A DNA stretch of 64,000 bases from Pseudomonas mangiferae (GTDB taxonomy: Bacteria > Pseudomonadota > Gammaproteobacteria > Pseudomonadales > Pseudomonadaceae): contig NZ_VJOY01000006.1 of the NCBI RefSeq assembly GCF_007109405.1, positions 237,986 through 301,985 on the forward strand, read 5' to 3'. The position numbers and the translations under genes are program-made. Under the pieces are notes generated by a model. It was not told where the DNA came from and did not search any database. It saw only the letters and a program-made list of their open reading frames with translations. Below are positions 18,532 to 27,166 of this stretch, in pieces; the first letter of the stretch is position 1, and the number at the start of each line of letters is the position of its first letter.

Positions 18532-19242
18532 TCACAGCGGCAAGGCGGCCATGCGTCGCATGCGCGGCAGGTCGTTGATAAGGATGCGATCGCTCTGGCA
18601 ACTGATCAGCCCCTCGCGCTTCCAGCTCTGCAGCTGGGCGTTGAGCTTCGGCCGGCTGGCATTGAGCATCGCCGCGAGGATGCTCTGGTTGGTGGGCAGC
18701 GACGCGCAGGCGTGCCCGGACGGGTCGCCCCCCAGCCCCGCCAGCAGGTAGCGGGCGAGGCGTGACTCCAGTCGGTGCAGGCAGACCGTCTCGACGAAGC
18801 TGGAGCTTTCCCGCAGCCGGGCGCTGAGCAGCCGCAGCGCCTTGCCGAGGAACGCCGGGTTGTCCAGCAGCGGACCCAGGTGCCGCCTCGCCAGCATCAG
18901 CACCCGGGTGGCGCCGCAGGCATAGGCGGACGTGCCACGCACGCTGGGCTCGATCAAGGCGGTCTCGCCCACTGCGCCGCCGGGGCCGATGCCGTTGATG
19001 ATCAGCTCGCGGCCGTCCGGGCCGTAGAGCACCGTGTAGATCCGGCCGGTGAGGACGAAGCCGATGAAGTCGTCCGGGTCCTGCTTGAGGAACAGTACTT
19101 CCTTGTCGGTGAGGTGCCGTTCCACGCTGTGGACGGCCACGTGATGGATGAGGTCGGTGGGCGTGCCGCCCAGCAGTTCGGATCGTTCCAGCAGGGAGCT
19201 ATAACGCAGCAGATTGGCTTGTACCCTGTCATTCGCATGCAT
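18532..19242 (-). CDS. Crp/Fnr-family transcriptional regulator of the Reb cluster
   Basis: The 236-aa protein has an N-terminal cyclic-nucleotide-binding-like beta barrel (SVERHLTDKEVLFLKQDPDD, GRELIINGIGPGGAVGETAL) and a C-terminal winged helix with the recognition segment SILAAMLNASRPKLNAQLQS. The FNR-type N-terminal Cys cluster is absent, so oxygen sensing through an iron-sulfur cluster is unlikely. As the first gene of the cluster, followed by the sigma factor, it probably sets when R-bodies are made. The effector is unknown. Confidence 0.85.
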   Translation of the reverse strand: MHANDRVQANLLRYSSLLERSELLGGTPTDLIHHVAVHSVERHLTDKEVLFLKQDPDDFIGFVLTGRIYTVLYGPDGRELIINGIGPGGAVGETALIEPSVRGTSAYACGATRVLMLARRHLGPLLDNPAFLGKALRLLSARLRESSSFVETVCLHRLESRLARYLLAGLGGDPSGHACASLPTNQSILAAMLNASRPKLNAQLQSWKREGLISCQSDRILINDLPRMRRMAALPL

Positions 19243-19489
19243 GCCTGTGCCTCGTGGTGGGCCATTGACCCCGATGAGGCGAATGGCGGTTCCCTCCGCG
19301 GGCCCTCAGTGGGACGCGTGCATGACAAGCGCGTGAACCCTCATGCGCAAGGGTTCGGGTTCGGCGGATGACCGGTTGGTTGCGAGGCGGCGGGCGGCCT
19401 GCTGCAAAGTGAGGGGAGAGGCGTGGGGGCGGCCGGACGCTGGCCTGCGTTGCAGGCCGCGTGGGCGACGATGGAGGAAGGGATTTTGC

Positions 19490-19514
19490 CCGGTGCCCGC
19501 TCGGGCGGGCACCG
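19490..19514 (-). terminator. hairpin after the MFS transporter
   Basis: CCGGTGCCCGC and its complement flank a short loop just past the MFS stop at 19522. The stem is strong but lacks a clear U-run, so termination efficiency is uncertain. Confidence 0.45.
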
Positions 19515-19521
19515 GCGAGGT

Positions 19522-20691
19522 TCAGGCGGCCGCTGGCGTCTCGCGCCGGGCAGCGGCGAGCATCAGCCAGGCCAACAGGACCAGGGGCGGGATGAGCAGA
19601 TTGATGGCGTTCCAGCCGGCCCCTCCGATCAGTGCCCCGGCGGCGAAGGAGGCGCAGGCCGCCACCAGGCCGTTGCCCAGTTCCATCAGGCCCTGGGCAT
19701 GGCCGCGTTCTTCGGGGCGATGGGCACGGGCCAGCAGGGTGGTGCCGGCCACCAGCATCAGGTTCCATCCCAGCCCGAGGCAGACCGAACTGAGCAGGAA
19801 ATGGGTGGCGGTAGACCCGCCCAGGGCGATCGCGGCGCTCGCCAGCAGCACGACGCTGCCCAGCAAAGCCACCCGCCGACCGCCCAGGCGGTCCGCCAGC
19901 GGGCCGGCGACGAAGGCCGGCAGGAACATGCCCAGCATGTGGCCGCGCATTACGTCGGCACTGGTGTGCAGGGGCAAGCCGCAGGCGTTCATGGCCAGGG
20001 GCGTGGCATTCATCACCAGGATCATCAGGCCGTGGCCGATGGCGGTGATGGCCATCGCCCCGCGCACCGCCGGTCGTGCCAGCAGCGCGGCCAGGGTCCG
20101 CCAGCCACCCCCGGCGGGCGCCGGGGCGGTGCCGTCGGGCAGGCGGCCCAGCAACGCCCACGCCGCGGCGGCCAGCACGGCGATGGCCAGGTAGGCGCCG
20201 ACGAAGGGCAACGGCAGGACATCCTTCGCCCACAGCGCCAGGTCGGGGCCGACCAGGGCGGCGCACACGCCGCCGCCCACCACCCAGGCGGCCGCCCGAC
20301 CGCGCTGGGTCTCGGCCACCGACTCCAGGGCGGCGAAGCGGTAGTACATGGCCGAGGCCTGGTAGCCACCGATGAGCAGGCAACCCAGGCCGAAGAGCGG
20401 GAAACTGGCGGCCGCCACCCCCAGGGCGCAGACCAGGCCGCCGCCGATGCCGGCCAGCGCGCCCCGCCTCAGCCCGGCACGTCGCCCCCGCCGCTGCATG
20501 AACAGCGACAGCGGCTGCGCCGCCAGCAGGTTGCCCAGCACCAGCAGCGCCAGGGGCAGGGTGGCGAGGCCGTTGAGCGGCGCCAGCTGCATCCCCACCA
20601 GGGCGGTGAGGGTCACGCCGATCATCGAGCAGCTCCAGTACAGGGCCTGGGCGACGAACAGCAGGCGAATCGAAGGGTGGCGCAGCAGCAT
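19522..20691 (-). CDS. MFS transporter
   Basis: The 389-aa protein has about twelve hydrophobic segments and the MFS motif between helices 2 and 3 in divergent form (LFMQRRGRRAGLRRG), with a second-half equivalent (GPLADRLGGRRVALLG). Substrate is unknown; exporters of this size are often drug or metabolite efflux pumps. It lies 90 bp downstream of a DJ-1/AraC regulator on the same strand, which probably controls it. Confidence 0.85.
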   Translation of the reverse strand: MLLRHPSIRLLFVAQALYWSCSMIGVTLTALVGMQLAPLNGLATLPLALLVLGNLLAAQPLSLFMQRRGRRAGLRRGALAGIGGGLVCALGVAAASFPLFGLGCLLIGGYQASAMYYRFAALESVAETQRGRAAAWVVGGGVCAALVGPDLALWAKDVLPLPFVGAYLAIAVLAAAAWALLGRLPDGTAPAPAGGGWRTLAALLARPAVRGAMAITAIGHGLMILVMNATPLAMNACGLPLHTSADVMRGHMLGMFLPAFVAGPLADRLGGRRVALLGSVVLLASAAIALGGSTATHFLLSSVCLGLGWNLMLVAGTTLLARAHRPEERGHAQGLMELGNGLVAACASFAAGALIGGAGWNAINLLIPPLVLLAWLMLAAARRETPAAA

Positions 20692-20781
20692 AGCGGGCTC
20701 CAGGGCAGGGCGCCGGCCATGGCCGGCGCGGGGTTCGGGGCAGGGCGGTACGCTCGCCCGCCGGTACCGGCGGGGCGTGGT

Positions 20782-21774
20782 TCAGGCGAAGCGGTCGGCG
20801 TAGTCCTGGGGGCTTACCGAGAGGTGCTTGTGGAAGGTCCGGCGCAGGTTCTCCGGGTGGCGGAAGCCGGTGAGGCGCGCCACCGTGGCCACCGAAGCGC
20901 CGCTGTCCTGCAGCAGCAGGCGGGCCGCCTCCAGGCGCATGCGTTCCACGTAGCGACCCGGCCCCATGCCCAGTTCCCGGGCGAACAGCCGCGAGAGGCT
21001 GCGGCTGGAGAGGTGGGCACGCTCCGCCAAGGTCTCCAGGGACAGGTCGGCGGCCAGGTTCTGGCCCATCCATTCCAGCAGGCCCAGCAGCCTCGGAGTG
21101 CGCTGCGGTTCCGGCGCCAGCAGGGCGCTGAACTGGGCCTGGCCGCCGGGGCGGCGCAGGAACATCACCAGGCGTCGGGCCACCGCCAGGGCGATCGGCC
21201 GTCCCAGGTCGTGCTCCACCAGGGCCAGCGCCAGGTCGATGCCGGCGGTCACCCCGGCTGAGGTGAACAGGTGGGCATCGCCCCGGCGGCCCGTGGGGTC
21301 ATAGGTGTGCAGGCAGTCACCGTCCACCTGGACCTGCGGGTGGCCACGCAGGGCGTCCAGGTCGGACCAGTGGGTGGTGGCGCGGTGGCCGTCCAGCAGG
21401 CCCGCCGCGGCCAGGATCAGCGCGCCGGAGCAGACCGATCCCAGGCGTCGCACCTCGGGCTCGGCGTCTCGCAGCCACGCCAGCAGCGGGGCGTTCTCGC
21501 GCTGCGCCGATTCCCCGGCGCCACCCGGGATCAGCAGCGTATCCAGGGTGGCCGGGGCGGTCTCGCACCACGCCTGGTCCGCCACCAGCTGGAAACCGGC
21601 GGAGGTGGCCACCGGCCCCGCGATCTCGCCCAGCAGCCGCAACCGGTAGAGGGCCCCGCGTCCCTGGCGCTGCAATTCGACGTTGGCCGAGGCGAAGACC
21701 TGCAGCGGGCCGCTGACGTCCAGGCTCATGACGTCCGGGTAGATCAGGCAGGCAATGGTCCGGGTGGGCTCCAT
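20782..21774 (-). CDS. GlxA-type transcriptional regulator (DJ-1/PfpI plus AraC HTH)
   Basis: I chose the ATG at 21774 (330 aa), which has CGAGGA upstream and gives the family N-terminus MEPTRTIACLIYPDVMSLDV. Residues 5-180 form a DJ-1/PfpI-like domain (TLLIPGGAGES, SVCSGALILAAAG, with Cys in the nucleophile-elbow position). Residues about 220-330 are an AraC double helix-turn-helix (LAERAHLSSRSLSRLFAREL, FRHPENLRRTFHKH). It probably activates the MFS gene downstream. The effector is unknown. Confidence 0.88.
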   Translation of the reverse strand: MEPTRTIACLIYPDVMSLDVSGPLQVFASANVELQRQGRGALYRLRLLGEIAGPVATSAGFQLVADQAWCETAPATLDTLLIPGGAGESAQRENAPLLAWLRDAEPEVRRLGSVCSGALILAAAGLLDGHRATTHWSDLDALRGHPQVQVDGDCLHTYDPTGRRGDAHLFTSAGVTAGIDLALALVEHDLGRPIALAVARRLVMFLRRPGGQAQFSALLAPEPQRTPRLLGLLEWMGQNLAADLSLETLAERAHLSSRSLSRLFARELGMGPGRYVERMRLEAARLLLQDSGASVATVARLTGFRHPENLRRTFHKHLSVSPQDYADRFA

Positions 21775-22290
21775 GGCGGCATCCTCGTGGCGATGTCCGG
21801 CAGTCTGCCCCTCGCCGGGGTTGGCGACAATGACAGCCATCCCACGGATCGTGCCAGGTTGCCTGGCATCCGCTTCCCTGGGCGCCCTGTCATCGAGCCA
21901 GTAGAACGTCTGCGGTTTTATTGATGACCCAGTCCCCGATTCAATCTTCCCTCCATGAATTGTCGATGGAGGGTCCGGTTGTCATTCAGGGAATAACGAG
22001 CACTGATGAGCGCGATCCAGGAGTCCCTGAGTGGGAGGGGCCAAACGGATGACACCCAAACCATTGGCGATGGTTCGAGCGCCATTCAGATGCAGTTCTA
22101 TCGAATGGAAAAGACGCAGACTGAAGGAACGAGCGGCCGGGGCGGCAATGGCGAGGATGTGACGCACGCCACCCATTCCGCTCTGATGGCCAAATGACTT
22201 TCGCTTATGATGCGGACCTTCCGGAAGCCCGGCTACCGGGCCTTTCACGCCAACGCCATCGTCGAGTCGAGTACCAAGGAGCCCATAGGC
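21775..22290. other. intergenic region
   Basis: The gap between the AraC-type regulator and the orphan acidic protein contains a perfect 8-bp inverted repeat (CCCTCCAT / ATGGAGGG, 21949-21973) and one possible small reading frame (22006-22197). The ribosome binding site aaggag at 22276-22281 belongs to the next gene. Nothing else is supported. Confidence 0.5.
22006..22197 (+). CDS. doubtful small hypothetical protein (63 aa)
   Basis: An ATG at 22006 opens 63 codons of polar composition (MSAIQESLSGRGQTDDTQTI...). It is Gly- and Thr-rich with no motif. Only a weak acgag element precedes it. The frame is on the same strand as the next gene, so a short leader gene is possible, but chance is the more likely explanation. 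Confidence 0.22.
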   Translation: MSAIQESLSGRGQTDDTQTIGDGSSAIQMQFYRMEKTQTEGTSGRGGNGEDVTHATHSALMAK

Positions 22291-22710
22291 ATGGAGAACA
22301 ATGCAGATCAGCCCGTCGTGAATGTGAACGACGTACCGGAAGCCGAGCCCGAACTCGCCGCCGCTGAAACGAACCCGGGCGAGGACAAAGGCGACGACAA
22401 GGACAAGGGTGCGTCGAGCGTCGGGGACTCCAAGGCGACCGACAAGATCATGTCCTATGTGGCCGTCGCCATCGAGAAGAACAAGTCGAAGGTTCTGCCC
22501 CTGCTCAAGAGCAAGACCGGCGAAGCCTCGCTCGCGGCCCTGAAGGAAGACGCCAACGTGGAGAAGCTGGCGCGTGTCGTCTACGCGTTGCTTCCGGGTG
22601 TGGTGAGGTTCGCGCTCAAGGAGCAGGTCTTCGTGCAGTTCATGCTGGATAACCGCAGCAAGCTGCTGGACAAGCTCATCCAGGACGAGGCGCTGCAGCT
22701 CCAGCCCTGA
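22291..22710 (+). CDS. acidic protein of unknown function (139 aa)
   Basis: The ATG at 22291 follows aaggag at nine bases. The N-terminal 55 residues are acidic and disordered (DVPEAEPELAAAETNPGEDK, with alternating D and K). The C-terminal 80 residues look folded and helical (IMSYVAVAIEKNKSKVLPLL, KLARVVYALLPGVVRFALKE, FVQFMLDNRSKLLDKLI). There is no signal peptide. It has no operon partner. The helical half might be a small protein-binding module; no family is recognised. Confidence 0.65.
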   Translation: MENNADQPVVNVNDVPEAEPELAAAETNPGEDKGDDKDKGASSVGDSKATDKIMSYVAVAIEKNKSKVLPLLKSKTGEASLAALKEDANVEKLARVVYALLPGVVRFALKEQVFVQFMLDNRSKLLDKLIQDEALQLQP

Positions 22711-23232
22711 CGCCTGGCCGCCTGGCCCGCATGCCCCTGCGAGGCCGGGCGGTTCGCCAATTTCTCCAACGATTCCCGCAGGTGTCCTGGCGCCAGCCAA
22801 CATCCTGCTGATCGAGCGCGCCGCGACGCCGCGATGCGGTTTCGCCATTCGCTATCAGCCGATTCGCGGGCTCTTCGAGCTGTATCTGCTGCTGCCTGTG
22901 CAAGAAGCCGGGAAATCTCTATCCGCCTTCCCCGTTTCGCCGTCCCTCCTGCCGCTCCTGGGAACGCTTGATCTCCCTCGTGGGGAAGGGATGGCTAGGC
23001 GAAAAGAAGCTGTTTTCATTATCCACGATGGCCGTTCGCCTTCCCGTGAGCCCCCTCTTCGAATCCTTCCCGCTCGGATGAAGCGGCGACCTTTCCGCTT
23101 CTCCCGCGGTCGGACATTTCGATGACAGTGTCGTTACTGGTGATCGTCAACGCCGACCCACACACAGGGCGCGCGACGATCTCCCGATGAAAACGGACGC
23201 CGGACCGGCGTCCCGGCGAGAGGATTTCGCGG
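22711..23232. other. intergenic region without supported features
   Basis: About 520 bp between the orphan acidic protein and the acyltransferase. Base composition is mixed, with a short AT-rich patch (ctgttttcattatcc, about 23009-23023) that could belong to a promoter. Frames on both strands here look like shadows. Confidence 0.4.
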
Positions 23233-24255
23233 ATGTTGATTTCGTTGCAGGCGCTCAGGGCCCTGGCCGCCTGGCTGGTCGTGTTCCACCACGTGATGCA
23301 GATTTTCTTCGACTTCAAGGCCGACAGTGCATTTGGGCGCTTCTTCGTCGAACGCGGCGCCATCGGCGTTGACATCTTCTTCGTGATCAGCGGCTTCGTC
23401 ATCTACCTGTCCACCCGCGGCAAGGACATCCAGGCCGGCCGCTTCATGCTCAATCGCTTCCTGCGCATCGTCCCCGCCTACTGGCTGTACAGCGTCATGG
23501 TGGCCCTGATCATCGTCTATGCCCGGCCGGTGATGCCGACCCAGAGCTTCGATCTGCACCACTTCCTGCTGTCGCTGCTGTTCGTGCCTTCGGAGAACCC
23601 CGCCGGCTACGGTCTCTACCCCACCCTGGCAGTGGGATGGACGCTGAACTACGAGATGTTCTTCTACCTGCTGTTCGCCCTGTCGCTGATCGCGCCGCAG
23701 CGCTGGCGGCCCGGGCTGATCGGCGTGGCCCTGGTGCTGGTGAGCACGGTCCTGGCGCGCCAGCCGTGGCTGAGCGATTTCTACCGCAACAGCATCGTCT
23801 ATGAATTCCTGTTCGGCGTGGCCATCGGCGTCGCCCACAGCCGCGGCTGGTTGCGCCTGGACGTCGGTCTGGCGCTGACCCTGCTGGCGACCTCGATCCT
23901 GGCCATCTGCCAATTGGACAGCTCCATGCGGCTGTTCCACTGGGGCGTACCCAGCGCCATGCTGGTGGTGGCCTGCATCGCCCTGGAACCGATGTTCCGC
24001 AACGCCCGGCCGCTGAAGGTCCTGGGGGACTGTTCCTATTCGGTGTACCTGGTGCACGTGATCGTGCTGTCCGTGGGCTGGTACCTGCTGGATCGCTATG
24101 CGCTGAACACGTATCTGGTCATCGCCGCCTGCCTGCCGGTGATCCTGCTGGCGTCCTGGGCCAGCTACGAATGGATCGAGAAACGGTCCTTCGCCTATGC
24201 CCGGCGCTGGCTGGACACCGATCCCCAGCGCCTGCCGCGCCCCCAGCTTTCCTGA
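23233..24255 (+). CDS. acyltransferase 3 family membrane protein
   Basis: The 340-aa protein has about ten transmembrane segments and the acyltransferase-3 N-terminal signature (LQALRALAAWLVVFHHV, with the conserved R and HH). FFVISGFVIYLSTRGKD and NRFLRIVPAYWLYS also match. Members O-acetylate or acylate surface polysaccharides such as O-antigen, exopolysaccharide or peptidoglycan at the inner membrane. No glycan cluster is nearby, so the acceptor cannot be inferred. The chosen ATG has gagagg upstream. Confidence 0.88.
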   Translation: MLISLQALRALAAWLVVFHHVMQIFFDFKADSAFGRFFVERGAIGVDIFFVISGFVIYLSTRGKDIQAGRFMLNRFLRIVPAYWLYSVMVALIIVYARPVMPTQSFDLHHFLLSLLFVPSENPAGYGLYPTLAVGWTLNYEMFFYLLFALSLIAPQRWRPGLIGVALVLVSTVLARQPWLSDFYRNSIVYEFLFGVAIGVAHSRGWLRLDVGLALTLLATSILAICQLDSSMRLFHWGVPSAMLVVACIALEPMFRNARPLKVLGDCSYSVYLVHVIVLSVGWYLLDRYALNTYLVIAACLPVILLASWASYEWIEKRSFAYARRWLDTDPQRLPRPQLS

Positions 24256-24325
24256 CTAAAAGACTGGGACTTTGTCGGCCTGGGGCGATTGACGTAGACT
24301 GTCGGCCTGTTTGCGAGGAGTTGCC

Positions 24326-24907
24326 ATGAGCGCCATCATCATCACCGAAGCCGCCCAGGACTATCTGGCCGACCTGCTGGTCAAGCAGAACACCTCGGGC
24401 ATCGGCATTCGTATCTTCATCACCCAGCCGGGCACCCAATACGCCGAAACCTGCATCGCCTACTGCAAGCCGGGGGAAGAGAAGCCCGAGGACACGCCCC
24501 TGGCGCTGGCCCGCTTCACCGCCTGGATCGATGCCCTCAGCGAGCCGTTCCTGGAAGACGCCGTGGTGGACTACGCCACCGACCGCATGGGGGGCCAGCT
24601 CACCATCAAGGCACCCAATGCCAAGGTGCCGATGGTCAACGAGGACAGCCCCCTGAGCGAGCGCATCAACTACTACCTGCAGACCGAGATCAACCCAGGC
24701 CTCGCCAGCCATGGTGGCCAGGTCAGCCTGGTGGACATCGACGAGAACGTGGCCATCCTGCGCTTCGGCGGTGGTTGCCAGGGGTGTGGCCAGGCCGACG
24801 TGACCCTGAAGGAGGGCATCGAACGGACCCTGCTGGAGCGTATTCCCCAACTGAAGGGCGTGCGCGACGTCACCGACCATACCAACCGCGAGAACGCCTA
24901 CTTCTAA
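24326..24907 (+). CDS. nfuA: Fe-S biogenesis protein NfuA
   Basis: NfuA carries an [4Fe-4S] cluster and delivers it to target enzymes under oxidative stress or iron limitation. The 193-aa product has the degenerate A-type N-terminal domain ([18 protein letters not shown]) and the C-terminal Nfu domain with the cluster ligands C151 and C154 ([10 protein letters not shown]). I chose the ATG at 24326 because gcgaggag precedes it. In P. aeruginosa PAO1 nfuA also lies a short distance from metH, with other genes in between. Confidence 0.96.
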   Translation: MSAIIITEAAQDYLADLLVKQNTSGIGIRIFITQPGTQYAETCIAYCKPGEEKPEDTPLALARFTAWIDALSEPFLEDAVVDYATDRMGGQLTIKAPNAKVPMVNEDSPLSERINYYLQTEINPGLASHGGQVSLVDIDENVAILRFGGGCQGCGQADVTLKEGIERTLLERIPQLKGVRDVTDHTNRENAYF

Positions 24908-24923
24908 GGCGCTCGCGGAAAAG

Positions 24924-24950
24924 AAAAGGCCACCTCCGGGTGGCCTTTTT
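24924..24950 (+). terminator. rho-independent terminator of nfuA
   Basis: The stem AAAAGGCCACC / GGGTGGCCTTTTT ends in a T-run, 17 bp after the nfuA stop. Being A- and T-flanked it can also serve queD on the opposite strand. Confidence 0.9.
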
Positions 24951-24958
24951 CATGTCGC

Positions 24959-25327
24959 TCAGGGCGTCTCGGCGTCGCCCCGGTATTCGCAGCCGCTGGT
25001 GCAGGTCTCGTGGATGCGCACCTTGTACAGTTCCGGCAGCCCCGGTTTGAGCCGCTGCCAGATCCACTGGGCCAGCACTTCGCTGGTGGGGTTTTCCAGG
25101 CCGGGGATCTCGTTCAGGTAGTTGTGATCCAGCTGGTCATACAGCGGCCTGAAGATCGCCTTGATCTCGGAAAAATCCCGTACCCAGCCGGTGTGGGGGT
25201 CGATCGCGCCGCGGATGTGGATGCCGACCTTGAACGAGTGACCGTGCAGGCGGCCGCACTTGTGCCCGGCCGGGACGTGGGGAAGCCGGTGGGCGGCCTC
25301 GAAAATGAATTCCTTGAACAGTTCCAC
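24959..25327 (-). CDS. queD: 6-carboxytetrahydropterin synthase QueD
   Basis: QueD makes 6-carboxy-5,6,7,8-tetrahydropterin from dihydroneopterin triphosphate in queuosine biosynthesis. The 122-aa protein has zinc ligands H13 (EAAHRLPH), H28 and H30 (GRLHGHSF), and catalytic C24 (AGHKCGR). The C-terminal CTSGCEYRG matches family members in pseudomonads. It is convergent with nfuA and lies next to fhpR, as in P. aeruginosa. Confidence 0.93.
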   Translation of the reverse strand: MELFKEFIFEAAHRLPHVPAGHKCGRLHGHSFKVGIHIRGAIDPHTGWVRDFSEIKAIFRPLYDQLDHNYLNEIPGLENPTSEVLAQWIWQRLKPGLPELYKVRIHETCTSGCEYRGDAETP

Positions 25328-25474
25328 GGGGGATCGCGACTCGCTCGAACGGGCCCGGCGCAGCGGGCGGGGTGGGGCCGGCCGCTGCGGGCCGACGAAG
25401 GCGCGCAGTGTACCAGCTGAGACGCGGGCATCGGCTTTGCGGCGCGACTGCCGGATGAGGGGGCGACCGGCTCC

Positions 25475-27010
25475 TCAGCGCAGGCCCAGGCGCTTCGCCA
25501 GGCGGTGCAGGTTGGCGCGGTCCAGGCCCAGTTCGCGGGCGGCGGCGGCCCAGTTGTCGTGCTGCCGCGCCAGGCTGGCACGGATCAACTGCCGCTGGTA
25601 GTCGTCCAGGGCGTCCTTCAACGGACCCGCCGGGCGCTCGGCCAGGACCAGGGGTGGCTCATTCTCCGGGCCCGGTGTCGTCGGCAGGTCCAGGTGGCGT
25701 GGGAACAGGGTGAGGATTCGCGGGCGCTCCGGGCTGGCCGCCAGGGCCTTGAGCGCGGCGCGACCGATGGCGTGCTCCAGTTCGCGTACGTTGCCCGGCC
25801 AGCCATACGCCAGCAGCGCGGGCTGGGCCTCGGGCGCCAGGCGCAGGGCGCGCAGGCCGAGGCGGTGACGGTTTTCCTCGAGGAAGTAGCCGGCCAGCAG
25901 CAGCACGTCGCGGCCACGTTCCCGCAGCGGCGGCACCCGCAACGGGTAGACGCTCAGGCGGTGGTAGAGGTCGGCGCGGAACCGCCCGCTGCGTACCTCC
26001 TCGGCCAGGTCGCGGTTGGTGGCCGCCAGCACCCGCACGTTCACTTGGTGTTCGCGGTCGGAGCCGACCCGCTGCAACTGCCCGCTCTGCAGCACCCTCA
26101 GCAGCTTCGCCTGGACCGCCAGGGGCAGTTCGCCCACCTCGTCGAGGAACAGAGTGCCGCCATCGGCCAGTTCGAACTTGCCGCGGCGCTCGGCCACGGC
26201 CCCGGAGAACGCACCACGCACGTGGCCGAACAGCTCGCTCTCGGCCAGGGTTTCCGGCAGGGCGGCGCAGTTGAGGCTGATGAGCGCACGGGCGCTGCGA
26301 GGCGAATGGGCGTGCAACGCCTGGGCCACCAGTTCCTTGCCGACCCCCGTCTCGCCCTGGATCAGCACGTTCAGCTCGCTGCCGCCCACCAGGGCGATTT
26401 CCTCCATGAGTCGCCGGTGCATGGCGCTCTGGCCGATCATTTCCCGTTCCCGATGCTGGCGGTAGGTCTCCGCCCGCTGGCGCTCGTCCTCCAGGCGCCG
26501 GGTGAGGCCGCTGATGCGTTCCCCGGCCTTTACCGTGGCGGCCGCCAGGCTGGCGAAGGCTTCCAGGTTGTCCAGGTCGTTCTGGCCGAAGCGGGACGGG
26601 TCGAGGGCATCCAGGGTCAGCAGGCCCCAGGGACGGTCGTCCAGGTACAGCGGGCAGCCCATGCAGTCATGGACTTCCAGGTGACCGCGGTGGCCCTCTA
26701 CCAGGCCATCGTAGGGGTCGGGCAGCTCGCAGCCGGCGGCGAAGCGGGTAGGGCCGCGACGTTCCAGCAACGCCGCGAGGCGAGGGTGCTCCTCCACCTT
26801 GAAGCGCCGGCCCAGGGTGTCGGGGCTCAGGCCGTCCACCGCCAGGGGCACCAACTGGTTCTCGTCCAGGCGCAACAGGGCCACGGCGTCGCAGGGCATC
26901 CATTGCCGAAGTGCCTCCAGCAGACGCCGGTAGCGTTCCGATTCGGGCAGGTCGCGGGCCAGGTCGTCCACCAGGGGCAGCAAGGCGCGGAGCAGAGGGT
27001 TGGTAGTCAT
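25475..27010 (-). CDS. fhpR: NO-responsive sigma-54 activator NorR/FhpR
   Basis: The 511-aa protein is a NorR-type enhancer-binding protein with an N-terminal GAF domain that senses nitric oxide through a mononuclear iron. It then has a sigma-54 AAA+ domain (Walker A GETGVGKE, the sigma-54 contact loop GAFSGA, Walker [13 protein letters not shown]) and a C-terminal Fis-type helix-turn-helix ([20 protein letters not shown]). I chose the start at 27010 ([10 protein letters not shown]). The frame continues 119 codons upstream, but that stretch runs antisense over the divergent fhp gene. One of its binding sites overlaps the start codon, suggesting autoregulation. Confidence 0.93.
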   Translation of the reverse strand: MTTNPLLRALLPLVDDLARDLPESERYRRLLEALRQWMPCDAVALLRLDENQLVPLAVDGLSPDTLGRRFKVEEHPRLAALLERRGPTRFAAGCELPDPYDGLVEGHRGHLEVHDCMGCPLYLDDRPWGLLTLDALDPSRFGQNDLDNLEAFASLAAATVKAGERISGLTRRLEDERQRAETYRQHREREMIGQSAMHRRLMEEIALVGGSELNVLIQGETGVGKELVAQALHAHSPRSARALISLNCAALPETLAESELFGHVRGAFSGAVAERRGKFELADGGTLFLDEVGELPLAVQAKLLRVLQSGQLQRVGSDREHQVNVRVLAATNRDLAEEVRSGRFRADLYHRLSVYPLRVPPLRERGRDVLLLAGYFLEENRHRLGLRALRLAPEAQPALLAYGWPGNVRELEHAIGRAALKALAASPERPRILTLFPRHLDLPTTPGPENEPPLVLAERPAGPLKDALDDYQRQLIRASLARQHDNWAAAARELGLDRANLHRLAKRLGLR

Positions 27011-27059
27011 ATCGACACGGATTGTCCTGATGACAGCATTCGCTGGTAGTCGCAACGAC
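27006..27059. promoter_or_regulatory. three NorR/FhpR enhancer sites (GT-N7-AC)
   Basis: Three matches to the NorR core GT-N7-AC lie in 54 bp: GTCATATCGAC (27006-27016), GTCCTGATGAC (27024-27034) and GTCGCAACGAC (27049-27059). Each also has C and G next to the core, giving GTC...GAC symmetry. E. coli norR-norVW also uses three such sites. They sit between the divergent fhpR and fhp genes. Confidence 0.8.
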
Positions 27060-27101
27060 AATAGTAGAGATAAATCCCTTGTAAAACAGCCTGCTGGCGA
27101 T

Positions 27102-27117
27102 TGGCACGGATCGTGGT
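27102..27117 (+). promoter_or_regulatory. candidate sigma-54 promoter of fhp
   Basis: TGGCACG gives a perfect -24 element, 43 bp past the last NorR site and about 50 bp before the fhp start. The -12 element at the right spacing reads GTGGT instead of TTGCT, which is a poor match. Position relative to the enhancers supports the call; the weak -12 element lowers confidence. Confidence 0.42.
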
Positions 27118-27166
27118 GGGACAACCCCAGGCAACCTTGAACGAAAATAACGCCTGGAGTCCTTGC

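Noticed and set aside
14073..19242. A complete RADAR defence system
   Set aside because: An RdrB-like enzyme is possible, but no RdrA-type AAA ATPase is encoded nearby.
23019..23402. Minus-strand gene upstream of the acyltransferase
   Set aside because: The frame overlaps the acyltransferase start and its translation has no recognisable features.
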